A DNA stretch of 64,000 nucleotides from Pohlia nutans (Eukaryota > Streptophyta > Bryopsida > Bryales > Mniaceae): NCBI GenBank assembly GCA_022496805.1, contig CM040090.1:8426001-8490000 (forward strand). Reading direction: 5' to 3'. Shown here in pieces: positions 1 through 11,747 of this stretch (its first letter is position 1; every line of letters starts with the position of its first letter). Both the position numbers and the translations under genes were made by a program. The notes under the pieces were generated by a model. That model did not search any database. It was given only the letters and a program-made list of their open reading frames with translations, and was not told the origin of the DNA.

Positions 1-146
1 AATATAAGGACAAAATAAAGTGGACGGGGAGGTCTCAATGCACTCTTGAGGGAAGACTAATGAAAAGCCGCCCCTCGGTGGTTCCAAACAAATAAGTGAG
101 AGATCTATCATGAGGCCGGGCTCTTTTGACCTTGTTTAAAGTTTTA

Positions 147-502
147 GAGCGGCTTCACACTACGGCCGTTCAAGTCGAGAGGCCGTGGGATTGAGTGGCC
201 AAACTTTGTTGAGAGTCCAAATTTTTTTATTGAAAATAGGCAATAAAATATAGTTTTCATTTTTTATAAAATGAAACCGATGGCCTCTCGACCATAGTTT
301 GGGTTTCCATTCCCGTCCGACCCAAACTTACTCTCAAGAGAGCGTCACTTTGGTCAAAAAGTGTTGCCATGTAAGCATTCTGAAAGGTGACGGACTTTGA
401 CCTCTAATGTGAAGGGTCGAGAGGCCGAACTCTTGATTTCTTGCAATCCGATTGGTGGAAATTGACGACCTCTCGACCTTTGGCCATAGTGTGAAGCGGC
501 CC
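147..502. mobile_element. PIF/Harbinger-like MITE with TTA target duplication
   Basis: A 356-bp non-coding element. The left end begins GAGCGGCTTCACACTA and the right end, reverse-complemented, begins GGGCCGCTTCACACTA; the two ends stay similar for about 37 bp, through a shared GTCGAGAGG motif. TTA lies directly outside both ends (144-146 and 503-505), which is the target duplication typical of PIF/Harbinger and Tourist-like elements. There is no coding capacity. It lies just upstream of the RRP46 gene and could contribute promoter sequence. Confidence 0.7.
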
Positions 503-616
503 TTACTTTGTATGTTTATTTGAAATTCATTTTCTATTTTTACTTTTCACTATTTGTTCCGTCGACGACGAATTTCAAACTGAAAGGCAAACCGTCCGCG
601 TCGACGTCGCTCGTTT

Positions 617-1426
617 TTTAGGGTTTCGTTTCTTGTTGCTTTCCAACTGGCGCTCTGTTTCTTACTCTTACGACAGTCTTTCACAGCAGCCACCATCAGA
701 GCATCAATCCGATTCATGAACACCGACACTTTCATTGCAATTTCAGATTCCCCAGACACTAGAACTTACGTGTAGGATCTGTCGACGGGGAGACCGAGGA
801 TCGTTCACGGCATTTGTTGTTGTGGTGTTTGGAAGCGTCTTTGTGAGGCTAGAACTGAATTCAGGTGAGCAATTCAGAAGTGTAACTTACCCTCCGAACT
901 TCTCTGGCGAGTGTGTGTCGCAGGAGCCACTTCACTGTGCAGTTCTTGAATTTCCGCTGTGGTTTTTATGTTCGTCACAACTCTTGACCCTCCGCTTGGC
1001 ATTGCACTCAATGTGAATCGTTTTTCTGTATCGAAAATGGAGGGGTCCGAATGTTGCTCTTGCGGCCAATTAGGGTTTTGTAACACGCGTTTATTGATGT
1101 AGAGTCCAATTTGTAAGTGTTTGTTCTCTCTGCTCAATTTATCTCAAACCCTTGTTTTGAAGTATTCTTGTGTTTCAGTTTCACAAGAGTGATTCAATCA
1201 GCTTGAGCAGACTGTATATCTGCCCTGCTCGACAACCGATGCACAGTGTTTTTTTTTTTGGAAAATGTGATAAATTATCAGGGTCATACATATCTATTGA
1301 TATTTTGATGCTTGTGTTACACTAGGCGCTCTCTGTCATCGTCTGTCACCATGTCAAGCGCGTCCGCTGACAAGCTGATGGTCTGCGCGCTGGGTTGAAA
1401 CAGCTCGATCACAAATATTAGGGTTT
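617..1426 (+). promoter_or_regulatory. Telo-box-like motifs upstream of RRP46
   Basis: The motif TAGGGTTT (AAACCCTA on the other strand) occurs at 619-626, 1071-1078 and 1419-1426, and again as a short telomere-like run near 1904-1925 inside intron 1. In land plants telo boxes are enriched in promoters and first introns of genes for ribosomal proteins and rRNA processing, which fits an exosome-subunit gene. Function here is inferred from motif and position only. A possible 5'-UTR intron runs from a CAG/GTGAGC donor near 864 to an acceptor near 1437; this was not tested. Confidence 0.4.
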
Positions 1427-1732
1427 CATTTTTGCAGGGGAGTCTTGCAGATGAGACTGAGACAGCACCACTGGCAAGTGTTTTAAGCTCCTTCCATTAT
1501 TGTTTTTGCATTGAACCAAGCCCTCAGTTGTGAGGAAGAGATGTTTGAGAATTGTAGTTGCAAGAATTTCGTTCGGTTTCCTCAAAACCATTCATTGAAG
1601 CAGGTTATATTTAGTCATTCACATGCTTGGTTAGCCGCAACGTTTGCAGCAGTTTATGAAGTAGCGAAAAACCGGAAACATCTGTGCAACTTCGATCATC
1701 TTGGAACCTTTCACCACTTTGCAATGACCGCG

Positions 1733-3862
1733 ATGGAGGTGGTAGCTTCAGCTTCGCTTGACGTCTCTAAACGAACCGACGGACGGTCTGCTTCGCAGCT
1801 GCGCCCGCTGGAATGCTCGCGCGGTTTGCTCACACGAGCTCATGGATCCGCCACCTGGTCTCAAGGTAATTGTTCCCAGGCCAAAGTAGTACCGGGTGGA
1901 GGGTTTAGGGTTTAGGGTTGGGTTTAGAGAATTTGATGATAGAAATGCGCAGAACGGAGCACGCAGTACCTACATCCCTATTCTTTCTCTCAGTGTCGTC
2001 GTCGTTTCCAAGCTTTGGAGTTCTTCATAATTATGAGGGAAATTTGAAGTCATTTCCTTCTTCTTAAGGTCTGATGTTTTCATTTATGTATCAGAAAACA
2101 CTACAGTCATGGCTGCAGTGTACGGTCCAAAGGCTGCTGCAATGAGGAAGGAGAATGCCGAGCGTGCTGTAGTCGAAATTACTTGGAGGGCCAAGAATGG
2201 TTTACCTGGTATTTTCATCCTTTGGTTCCCATACTCAGGGATTACTCTTATGTACTGAGCAGGATTACTAGGATTTAACATCATACTTCTATGTATTTTA
2301 TAATTGCCTTGTATTTTAGCCAGACATCAGTAACCACGTATGAGGTCTTCCCGTGCTGGCATGTGCATTCGAGGTGTCTTTCTGTAGCATCGTTGGTCAC
2401 TTCGTCGCTGTTTGGTTTGGAATAGCATTCGGTTCAACTATTTATAGGTTCTGTGTCCTCATAGCATTTCTAGGAATTTTTATCTTATTCGCCAACGAGA
2501 CCTTAATCAGTTCCTTTGTATGTTGGCAGGGTCCTACGAGAAAGAGGCTGAGGTTGTAGTGAGAAGGTCGCTGGAGTTCATAATACTGACTGCTCTGCAC
2601 CCGAACACTGCGATTTCAGTCATTCTCCAGGTAACATCGAATGCTGACTTAAAGACACTGAAGTCAACATCAGTTCTTGTACTTATGGGTAACTTTGCAT
2701 GAAAATCGAGTATTCCTTCTTCCTCGTTAGGGATCTCGAAAGCGCATGTTAACTCAGTGGTTTGAATGCTGAACTGACGGCGGTATACTATCTAATTCTC
2801 GTAATTGTAGGTTAAGTCACTAAGCAGTTGAGCTGATCTAAGTTTGATGGCGTTGCAGGTTATCAATGATGATGGATCTGTATCCTTTTCCTATGTTTCG
2901 CACTTCTAATGTGCTTTCTAGTTAGAGGTATGAGGGGTTGTTAAGATTGATTCCTACGTCCTGAAATATTGAAATTATGACTGGGTTCTTCTTATTAGCT
3001 GCACGAAAGCACTTAACCTTAAACATCCCAGCTGCTGGCGTGTGCTATAAATGCAGCTTGTGTGGCTCTTGTTGATGCTGGCATACCCCTCAAAGGACTT
3101 CTCAGTAGGATCTCTATACATTTTTGCTGACTTTATTGGTTCAATTCCTTTTTTCTGTGCTCACCATAACGTTTCAACTCCCGTTTTTGTCTCTGTTAAT
3201 CTGCATTTGCCTGTTGTTTTGCGAAATTTCTTTCTTCGCTTTAGTTCGGGAGTCTGACCTTATTTTTCCTTGCTTGTTAATAGCTGCCGTAAGCTGCGGG
3301 GTCACTGACGATGGTCAAGTTTTCTTGGATCCCACAAAGCTGGAGGAACAAGTATGTCAACACAACAGCAACATTAGCCTTTGGAAATTGAAGACATCCA
3401 TTTTAGACGCAAATGGAATTTATGTTTTCTTGGTTTCTATATACTTGTTCTGACGGTGTCTGTCTTGACTATGGCAGAAAAGCAAGGCCTTTCTTTGCCT
3501 GGTCTTTCCAAGTCGCACTCTTTCTGCTGTACCTGAGTTGCCAGCCGATGTGGATGGAGAACCAGTCGAGCATGGTATTTTAACATGTGTCACACGTGGG
3601 GCAATGGAAGGTGAGTATTTGAGTGGCCGCCTCTTCCCGGACCTGAAATGATTGACTGGAAATAAATCACACCTGAATTCGATGTGAGTCATGTATATGT
3701 TTTCGAGGTTTCTCTGCGTTTCTCTAACTGAGTCCTACTTCTGGTGCAGTGAACGAGTATTTTATTTGTATGGAGAATGGTCGGGCCGCAAGTGCCAAAA
3801 TTGCAGAGTTCTCACGCACTAGCATAGAACGAAGCCAAAAACGTGAATCAGGGGTTGTGTAG
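1733..3862 (+). CDS. RRP46: Exosome complex component RRP46 (RNase PH-like), eight exons
   Basis: This is a ring subunit of the RNA exosome, which processes and degrades rRNA precursors and other RNAs in nucleus and cytoplasm. The plant protein is a non-catalytic RNase PH-fold subunit. Exons are 1733-1865, 2095-2208, 2530-2630, 2859-2879, 3032-3104, 3284-3351, 3478-3610 and 3750-3862. All introns are GT-AG, and the joined frame is 756 nt (251 residues plus TAG). Recognisable blocks in order are RTDGRSASQLRPLECSRGLL, HGSATWSQ, MAAVYGPKAA, the AISVILQVINDDGS core, CAINAACVALVDAGIP, VFLDPTKLEE, GEPVEHGILT and MENGRAASA. They match the known plant RRP46 sequence in order, and the length is close to the usual 235-240. 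The start chosen is the ATG just before the conserved block; another in-frame ATG lies three codons upstream. Exon 4 is only 21 nt. The gene looks intact and functional. Confidence 0.93.
1902..1925 (+). repeat. Short interstitial telomere-like run
   Basis: Two adjacent copies of TTTAGGG followed by a degenerate third lie at the start of RRP46 intron 1. TTTAGGG is the plant-type telomere unit. The run is too short to be a former chromosome end and is better read as a telo-box cluster. Confidence 0.5.
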
Positions 3863-5925
3863 AAAATGATTCCATGTAGGAAAGCAGCTGTGTAGAAATT
3901 TTTGGAAATGCTCGGGCATGTAATTTCTTAAGCACGTTCATGCATTTTAAGAGAGCAAGCTATTTTGATAGGATCTCAATAATTCGAATGTTCTGGAAGC
4001 AAGGAATTTTTTAATGTTATTGTAAGAGTGTAACAAGAAAAAGTTGTATGAAACCAGAACTACCAGCTTCTATTTCCAGAGGCGTAGGGTGGAACCATCA
4101 TACTCAGCAGCCCCTACAACTGTGGTAGTGAGGCTTGTTGTATGCAAGCTTCAAGTTCACCACATCACCACAACGCCACAACTAACTCCTAGTTATGTGC
4201 ACAAATTTGAAAATTTGAAATTGGGTATGGTCTCATTGGATTTATTTGGTGGAATTTCTCAAAATCCTGGATTTGAGTAAATGATAAATTCAACAATACA
4301 GATGTGATCTTCACATTAGTATTTACAACTTAGCTTTGTACATCAACTCCATTTTTTGTTATACATCAAACATTTTATAACGCATCTTCAAAATGAGTGT
4401 TGAATCGGAATGTTAGAGGATTAATCAGGTTTTTTGTGTGCATTACATATGTAACATTTCAAGGTACATGGAGCAACTTTTATAGTTACTTTATATAATG
4501 GTAGTATTAGTTGTGGCAAGTAACCTTGCAATAGGATTTCAAATATGCGCATCCTAAGTAGTATGCTCGAAATCCATCCAAGCTAGATCCTTACGATAAA
4601 GATGTTTACTTTTGAGGATGTACACCATCTGAATAGCATAACACAGGTTTGATTAATTTTGTGGTACATCTATGTTTAGAATTATGATACTTCATAATGT
4701 ATGCATATAGTGTTCAAATCCTGCATGCTAAATTGTTTAGGAATCTCTTTTCATTTGTCAATAAGATCCAATAAAAATAATTTTGAATAACTAAGCATAA
4801 TTCAATTATGCTTAGTTGCTATTAGTGGAGATTATAAATGCACATACTTTATGATGATTGCAATGCCAAATGTGAATGGATGGAGTTGTTTTAATCCATA
4901 AATTTCTTAATATTAACTTATATACAAATAGTTTTTTAGACTAAAGGCCAGACTATACATGGTAGAAACAACGTACAACAACACGAGCTTGTACAAAAAA
5001 TGACAACTTTTACTTTTTTTTGTTTAATCCTTAAAAATCAAGTTGACTATAAGAATATATGTTTGGATTAATGAAGATATTTTTAATCGATTTTATAAAC
5101 AAGAAAGAAGCTGGTGGTGAAGGTACATGAAATAGTCTACAAAATTATCAAATTTGTAAACGTTTGAAAAATTCATTATAATGCATCAATTTTACAAAGT
5201 CATATAAAGACTAATTCTAAGTTATGATTTTGATATCAAAATGAATATAATAAATTCATCATAAATAATTACTAAATTAGGTATACAATTTATAAGCAAT
5301 AAGCTTCCAAAATTCAATAAGAATGAAAAATTGATAATTATTCTTTAAAATTCATTATGATTAGCTAAATCAATAATTATAATAAGATTCTTAAATATCA
5401 ATAAGGATTCACTTCATTTACAGTATATATTTTATCCAGTTCTTGCCTATAACTCTCTAAATTGGTGTTTCTACAAAATCAAAAATTTTAAATTTTAGCA
5501 GCTTATGACCATGTTATGAACATTATGCTTTTAGCCCATCGTAATTAAAGTAGAATAAAATAGTGATTTTCATGATTTTTCAAATTTTTTCTTTTAAAAT
5601 CAATTTATCAAAATTCTAAAGTGTTTTAGTGGTATTCCTGGTATAGATACTAAGGGTCTATATGTTGTGCATTATAACTTTCATATTTTATAAAACTTTT
5701 AAACAATCAAATAAGACATGTTTTATAACACATTTAGTTTATGGCAAAATCCTTTCTTTTTTAAGGATTAATGAAAAATAGTAACATTGGTTTTTTATAA
5801 TAAAACTTCTGTTCTATTTGAAATTTGAGGTTCTTGGTGTTGATAAACCATGTTTACAAACAAATTTATTTGATAAATGGAAATGTTATATTTTGCCAAA
5901 CACCATAGTAATGTACACTTACAAA
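3863..5925. other. AT-rich intergenic DNA downstream of RRP46
   Basis: The RRP46 3' UTR probably ends in the first 150-200 bases, where AT-rich signals begin. The rest is strongly AT-rich with many short homopolymer runs. No conserved coding region, RNA gene or repeat with clear ends was recognised; the short ORFs here look like chance. Confidence 0.5.
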
Positions 5926-7290
5926 CAAAACTGAGTATTGATTTGAAACTTTTCCATTCAAACAACCATATCATGAGCACCAATGGGCAAAGTCCAAAAG
6001 TGAATTTGCAAAAGTTGTAGTGTGCGACATATAACACATTACTACCGAAGTTTGAAGAGAAACTCAATTGTGATTTGAAAGAAAATGAATTTCAAAGTTA
6101 GCCATGTCTAAAACTCGGTTTTGTGCGCTACAAGTTGGAAGTACTTTAAATTTTGTGAATTTTTTCTTATAGCTTCAATAAAACTTTTTGTGCCTTGGCA
6201 TGTTGGTGTACATCGTTTTGGACTATTGTACGCAAAAATTGAAGGAAGTTGACATTTATAGAATTTAAAATATCGACAATTTGACAAACATGCAAATGAT
6301 GTTGGTTTTCACAATATTTTTTTTTTTTTTTGTGATTTGAGAGTTTGGGACTGCATTGGTCATTGTATAGAGAGCATAGGTTGCAATCTGACCATTGTTA
6401 CATCTTAATACCTTTACATTTGAAATAGTTGTTGAATAGGCCAATACATTCAATTTATATATAATTGGAGCTATACGATGTAGTTTTTGGGTTTAGGATT
6501 TTTGTACGAAAACTAGAGTTTATGACACACATAATCAATCCTACAAATCAAAATTAAAAAACATATTATTTTCCATATCATTAAAAAGTTCAAAACTGCC
6601 AGAAATTACACTGACTTTCATAAAATTGACAATATTTTGATGATACTGAACACAAAAAAAACAAGTTTTTCAATTGGTTAATTGAGTATGTGCATCATGA
6701 ACCCTAGACTTTGTACAAAAAAGTCAAACCAAAAAACTGCATCATACAACTCTAATATATAAATTGAACACTTTGGCTATTCAACAACTATTTCAAATGT
6801 AAAGGCATTAAGATGTAACAATGGTCATATTGCAACCTATGCTCTCTATACAATGGCCAATGCAGTCCCAAACTCTCAAATCCAAAAAAAATTCAAATAT
6901 CGTGAAAACCAACATCATTTGCATGTTTGTCAAATTGTCGATATTTTAAATTCTATAAATGTCAACTTCCTTCAATTTTTGCGTACAACAGTCTAAAACG
7001 ATGTATACCAACATGCCAAGGCACAAAAAGTTTTATTGAAGCTATAAGAAAAAATTCACAAAATTTAAAGTACTTCCAACTTGTAGCGCACAAAACCGAG
7101 TTTTAGACATGGCTAACTTTGAAATTCATTTTCTTTCAAATCACAATTGAGTTTCTCTTCAAACTTCGATAGTAATGTGTTATATGTCGCACACTACAAC
7201 TTTTGCAAATTCACTTTTGGACTTTGCCCATTGATGCTCATGATATGGTTGTTTGAATGGAAAAGTTTCAAATCAATACTCAGTTTTGCT
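5926..7290. repeat. Large foldback (inverted repeat) element
   Basis: The left arm (about 5926-6560) is the reverse complement of the right arm (about 6680-7290) at high identity, with a spacer of roughly 120-130 bp. Both arms end at the same place, beside the sequence ACTCAGTTTTG. The same arm occurs a third time, alone, at about 53790-54370. The mirrored short ORFs on the two strands simply reflect the inverted repeat. The transcript would fold into a hairpin of over 600 bp. It could be a foldback-type transposon or a small-RNA-producing locus. No target duplication was identified. Confidence 0.75.
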
Positions 7291-8960
7291 CGTCACTGTA
7301 TATATCTTGTACATTTTCCACTAAATAAAATAAACAAACATTAAACTATTTTGTAGTACATCTTGAAGCAATTTCAGAGGACCGATTCTCATTTTCTAAC
7401 TCCAAATAATTTATACTAGATTATTGGGATGATTAATACAATATTTGGATGGTTTAAAAAGAAATTAGAAACCTTTGATCTTTTGCTTTTTAGGATCTCA
7501 AAGAACATTAATTTAGTGCAAAATTTTGTGTGCATAGATAAAATATAACACATAAATTTTATATAATTACATATAAATTAAAGCTTACAACATGTCTTTA
7601 CTCTTTAATATTTTACTCCAACCCACAATGTTCAAGTATCATAGGACAGAGGGAGGAATGGTCTTCCAAAACAAAAGTGAGTCTAGGAAGTGTCTTAGAC
7701 CAAGAGGATGGAGGTGAAGGAGAGGGGAGGTAGGCTTGCCAAAAATGACAAAGAATACTATGAGGAGTAGTCTCTTTTCTCACTTCCACACGTGGATGAT
7801 GGCTTGATATAGGCACCCCCTCCAAGAACGGTGTGAATATTGAGAAATATCTTTTTGGTAAGAAAAATAATGGAAAATTACAAAAATTAGAGGATGCTAT
7901 AGACACCATGGCTGCAATTTTGTATCCGCTAGCTATAGTACCTCATAACATTCAGTAGCCTCTGTGACTGCTGCCTTCCCCCAATAGAATGATGTAAAAT
8001 ATCCCACAATATTTCATCCCCCAATGAAATGATGTGGGATATTCCACATCACATTAGTAGCTATAGAGGTAGGAGGGATTAAGCAAGAGCAATCAACCAT
8101 AGTGAACAGGAATCCAAAGCACTCACTCAATCACAATTCAACAGTGTTTGGCAATTGTTTATTTGATTCAATAGTCCATTCAATTACAAATTATCACTGG
8201 CTATTTCATATGTAAAGGAGAAGTTTTTAAAATTCTTGTTAGAAAGGCTACAAGAGTTTTCTTACATTAAAACAAGTTATATCACTTGAGATTGAACTAA
8301 AATGCAATATAAGTGATTATGATCAAGGGCATATAATACAGGAGTTGCGTACCCGGGCTTCTTCAGTTGCAGTAATACAAGTCTAGAAAGTCCACGTTTG
8401 TATGCAACTTCCTGTGACAGAAGAGTATGATTGTGAGAGTATGGACTGAGTTTTGAACTGATAGAGAATAGAGGAGGGTGATATTAAAGAGGCATGGCTG
8501 TATTTTTTATTCGTCAAAGTGAACCGCAAAATTGTAGAGTGTAAACAGCCTTCAGATACCTCCATTCCGTTTTAAAAAATTAAAAAATAGTAGCACAATC
8601 AACTTCCAACAAGTAACTACACAGTAGTCACTGGAATTGTACAAGGGGTCATCTCAATTCTGCCACCTGTGCTTGTCCCAGGACTTCAGCTTGTCAATTT
8701 TAAGCTGGAAAAACTCATCAAAAAGTCATGAGAGAGTGCCCGGTATCACATGTCGCAGCCCCAACGGCGCAAGATTTGCAAAATTGTACATACTCCTAAA
8801 CCTTTCTCCAATGCATTTCCTTAACAAAATCGAAATACGGAACTCCTCGAGGAGAAACTGCTCAAACAGCTTGTGATTTACAACCCAGAAGTTTTGAAAT
8901 CTTAAAGATGAAGATCAGATATGCATTCTATACGCAGTACTTGATGCAGAAAGGTAAAGA
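7291..8960. other. AT-rich DNA without a recognised gene
   Basis: AT-rich DNA with scattered short ORFs on both strands and no recognisable domain. A short direct duplication of a phrase around CCCCCAATGAAATGATGT lies near 7978-8045. A minus-strand ORF at 7613-7909 has a vaguely LINE-like histidine/cysteine phrase, but this is too weak to call. Confidence 0.35.
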
Positions 8961-8976
8961 ATGTACAGGCACTGAC

Positions 8977-9065
8977 CTTGTCACCTTCTTTCACACGGAA
9001 AGCAGGTGAAACGTAAGCTGACGGGTTGGAGTGCCTCTTCTCATATCGGTCAGAATACAAATCAG
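8977..9065 (-). pseudogene. Exon-like relic similar to ribosomal protein uS17 (RPS11)
   Basis: The minus-strand translation contains DRYEKRHSNPSAYVSP followed by AFRVKEGDKV. Eukaryotic uS17 (cytosolic RPS11) has RYEKRHSNIPAHVSP and CFRVKEGDHV at the same place. The segment ends in AAG/GTCAGT, a good splice donor, and starts after a CAG. About 150 bases upstream, on the same strand (about 9190-9220), the phrase RRNALKFVK resembles the preceding uS17 block. The following block (IIGQCRPLSKT in real genes) was not found downstream, so this is probably a decayed or partial copy. A diverged real gene with distant exons is less likely. Confidence 0.45.
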
Positions 9066-9255
9066 CTGCACTTGCTCATGGGCCATTGACACCAGACCCC
9101 TGCTGCATTTGCGTTTGCATCCCTCAAATTATGCAGGACAGTAACTTGAACAAAAATTTTAACACTTTGCAAGACTTGTCATAGTTTGTCTTTTCTGGAA
9201 TTTAACAAACTTAAGTGCATTCCTCCTACGCAAACCAAGAGCGGTAATATCCAAG

Positions 9256-10285
9256 ATGCGTTTCAGCACGTACTTGCATGCGACAATTTGTAACCTTCCT
9301 CTCAACTACATCATGTATAGTTTTTCATCCATCCAAATTTCTCTTGGTTTTTATGCCATTAGTTGTACAATATGGATCTTCAAAATAAGATCTTGTGATT
9401 TTAATGAAAAACAACATAATTGGATTATGTCAAGTTCCATTCTCAGTTCAAAAAGTGAGATCTTAAACATGGTTTTTCCAAAACAAGTAGAATCAAATAA
9501 TGGAAATCATACCATAGTTACGCTCTCAAGCAGGTGCGTAACCCTAATCCAACCACGACATCATTCATTCTATCTCTCAATTGTGGCATGTATTACTGAC
9601 AATACATTAGTTATACTATTCTACCTACAGAACGTCCACAGGACACTCAGTGCAGCAAGCTACTCATTCAGTCTCCAATTCGAGCATATGTATTGATCAC
9701 GACGTGACTGTACGTCATGCTAGATCCAGATCAAGTCTGAGTACCACCTGTGATGTACGTATGTAGGCTCTATTGTATTCATCGATCTCCCTTGGGATGC
9801 ATGCATGAATGCATGCCTTTCCAAGCAAAAAGTCTGCCTTCAATTCCTTACACGACGACGTTCGAACTAGCCCACCATTGAAAAACCCCGCCGTTTAAAT
9901 CACCAGCTAGCGGTGCATATACACAGGGAGCTAATATGGTTGATTCCTCGGCGAGTGTCACTTTTCTCTGTGATTTCGAGTTTTGACATGTGTACAAAAT
10001 CACCTGCTTAAACTTAGTCACCTACTAGTAGAAGGAAAATTTCAACATGTGTCATGAGTTTTGAAGCTCAGAGGTGAAAGTGGCACTCACAAGGGAATCA
10101 ATACAAGGAAACCATGTGAGACCCCTGTGATATATGTGTATTCACCAAGCCTTTCAATGAGGAATCTCTCCGATGCAGCAAATTAATTAAGCGAGCAGTA
10201 CACGACTCAAGAACATCAAAAACACAGTCTCTGGGAAGAGAGCTGCACCACATGGCCTACCTGCAAGCACAGGGTCTGGTCTAAA
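9256..10285. other. Intergenic DNA, no gene recognised
   Basis: Moderately AT-rich. The plus-strand ORF at 9256-9696 has no recognisable motif or codon character and is taken as chance. Nothing else stands out before the inverted repeat that begins at 10286. Confidence 0.4.
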
Positions 10286-11226
10286 GTAGGAAAACCAAAA
10301 ACGGTGAAAATAAGGTGATTTGACCAGAAGGAATGGAGTTAGAAATTATGTGAAATTTTTTTGGGATGAAGAAGAAGAAATGATGGAGAATGCAAGTTGT
10401 TTCGTATTTTTATTCCCCGTAAATAATTATCTACAATTTCTCAAAGTGGAAAGTTTGTCAAACCCCCTTCTTGTATACTAGACTCTTCCTTTTCTACACA
10501 TGAAAGCACCTAAAACGGTTAACCCCTAAGCTCCCGAGCGACCATTTTCTGGTCGCTGCCCCGGAAAAAACGGGCTGCCCGGAACAAAAAATATTTTTTT
10601 GAAAAAATAAAAAATATTTTAAAATACTACATCAAGTCTACTTTCCAACCCAATTTGAATTATGGCAATCCGAGTTAAACTCCACCCGGGAGAATTTTTC
10701 AAAGTAAATCACCTCAACATTGTCTTAGTGTTACAAAATTTGCTATTTGGGGAAAGTAATGATGATTCCTCCATCATTTCTCTTGCTTTTTTGAAGTTTA
10801 CGATAGATAGCCCAACTTTAACCAATCGTACTAAATTTGAACTCTAAAATTGAAAATTATAATTTATACAAATTTTCGAAGGTTAATGCTTTTAAATTCA
10901 TTAAAAAATGATCTAAAGATTATTTTGGAAGTTTGACCGTATGGACAATTTGTAAAGATGATACTCTACATTTTGTCTATTGAACCAACCTTCATCAAAC
11001 ATATGGAAGGCACATATTATAACACATCTATGTTTTGTCCAATACCCCTCGGGCTTTTAGGAGTTAACTAATATCACAGAAAACCGCACACAAGATTCCA
11101 AAAAAATTAGTAATTTTTAGTAATCCTAGTCATGCAAAAATTTTCCATTTTCAGTCTACCACCTCCGTGCTTTTAAAAAACTCTAGTGCACGCCTTGAGG
11201 GCATTAACCGTTTTTGGTTTTCCTAC
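10286..11226. mobile_element. Possible TIR element with perfect 20-bp ends, hosting a MITE
   Basis: GTAGGAAAACCAAAAACGGT at 10286-10305 recurs as its exact reverse complement at 11207-11226. About 940 bp lie between the outer edges. No transposase is present and no target duplication was clear, so its class is open. A piggyBac-like MITE (10523-11063) sits inside, beside another copy of the AAACGGTTAA phrase. Confidence 0.45.
10523..11063. mobile_element. piggyBac-like MITE flanked by TTAA
   Basis: A 541-bp non-coding element bounded by TTAA on both sides (10519-10522 and 11064-11067). The left end reads CCCCTAAGCTCCCGAG and the right end, reverse-complemented, CTCCTAAAAGCCCGAG. A TTAA duplication and ends beginning with C-runs are the signature of piggyBac-type elements. 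A second element of nearly the same length and ends lies at 41814-42349, which supports the call. Confidence 0.55.
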
Positions 11227-11747
11227 CTTACCGGTGCGTCACTCCGGTGAGGTGAATCAATCGACGCCATAGTCACAGGGGTGGTGGTTGGAGGGAATCG
11301 ATCTCGCGATCCCATCCCACCAGTAGTCGGTGCGTCACATCCGATGCTTGTCATACGACGACGCTTCATGTCAACAGCCGTGAGAGTTTATGTTATATAT
11401 AGATACTCGTCACTACCAATCGGAATTAATGCCAGCACCAATTCAAGATACAAACCCTAAATGCAAGTGGCAGTTTGAGATATAAACCCTGAATGCAAAT
11501 GCTGGTTTGAGGTACCCAAGCTTCAAAAAGTTCATATCAGTAGTATTTCAGAAGATTATAAATTGCTTCTTCATTGGTTTTGAAATGCCAATTCACTAAA
11601 AATTAGTCAATTCCACTTTTAAAGTAATGGTTATAGGTATGTCCAGCTTAGAAACCCTAGAAGTGAAGGTAACTGTCAAACCTCGTTTATTCAAAAACGG
11701 GCAGTTAGGGTTTGTAGGGCAGTAAAAGGTAACCCTATCCGTCATAA
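11227..11747. other. Spacer with short direct repeats
   Basis: It contains a diverged pair of GGTGCGTCAC phrases near 11232 and 11329. A roughly 32-bp unit is repeated two to three times at about 11447-11515, around AAACCCTAAATGCAAG and AAACCCTGAATGCAAA. It may be upstream sequence of the GC-rich ORF block that follows. Confidence 0.4.

Noticed and set aside
1902..1925. Telomere or chromosome-fusion scar
   Set aside because: Only two to three units, inside an intron of an intact gene; better explained as a telo box.
7613..7909. Possible LINE reverse-transcriptase C-terminal fragment on the minus strand
   Set aside because: Only a loose His/Cys phrase (TTPHSILCHFWQA); no RT motifs nearby.
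9256..9696. A 146-codon plus-strand ORF
   Set aside because: No recognisable domain, AT-biased composition and no splice or neighbour context.
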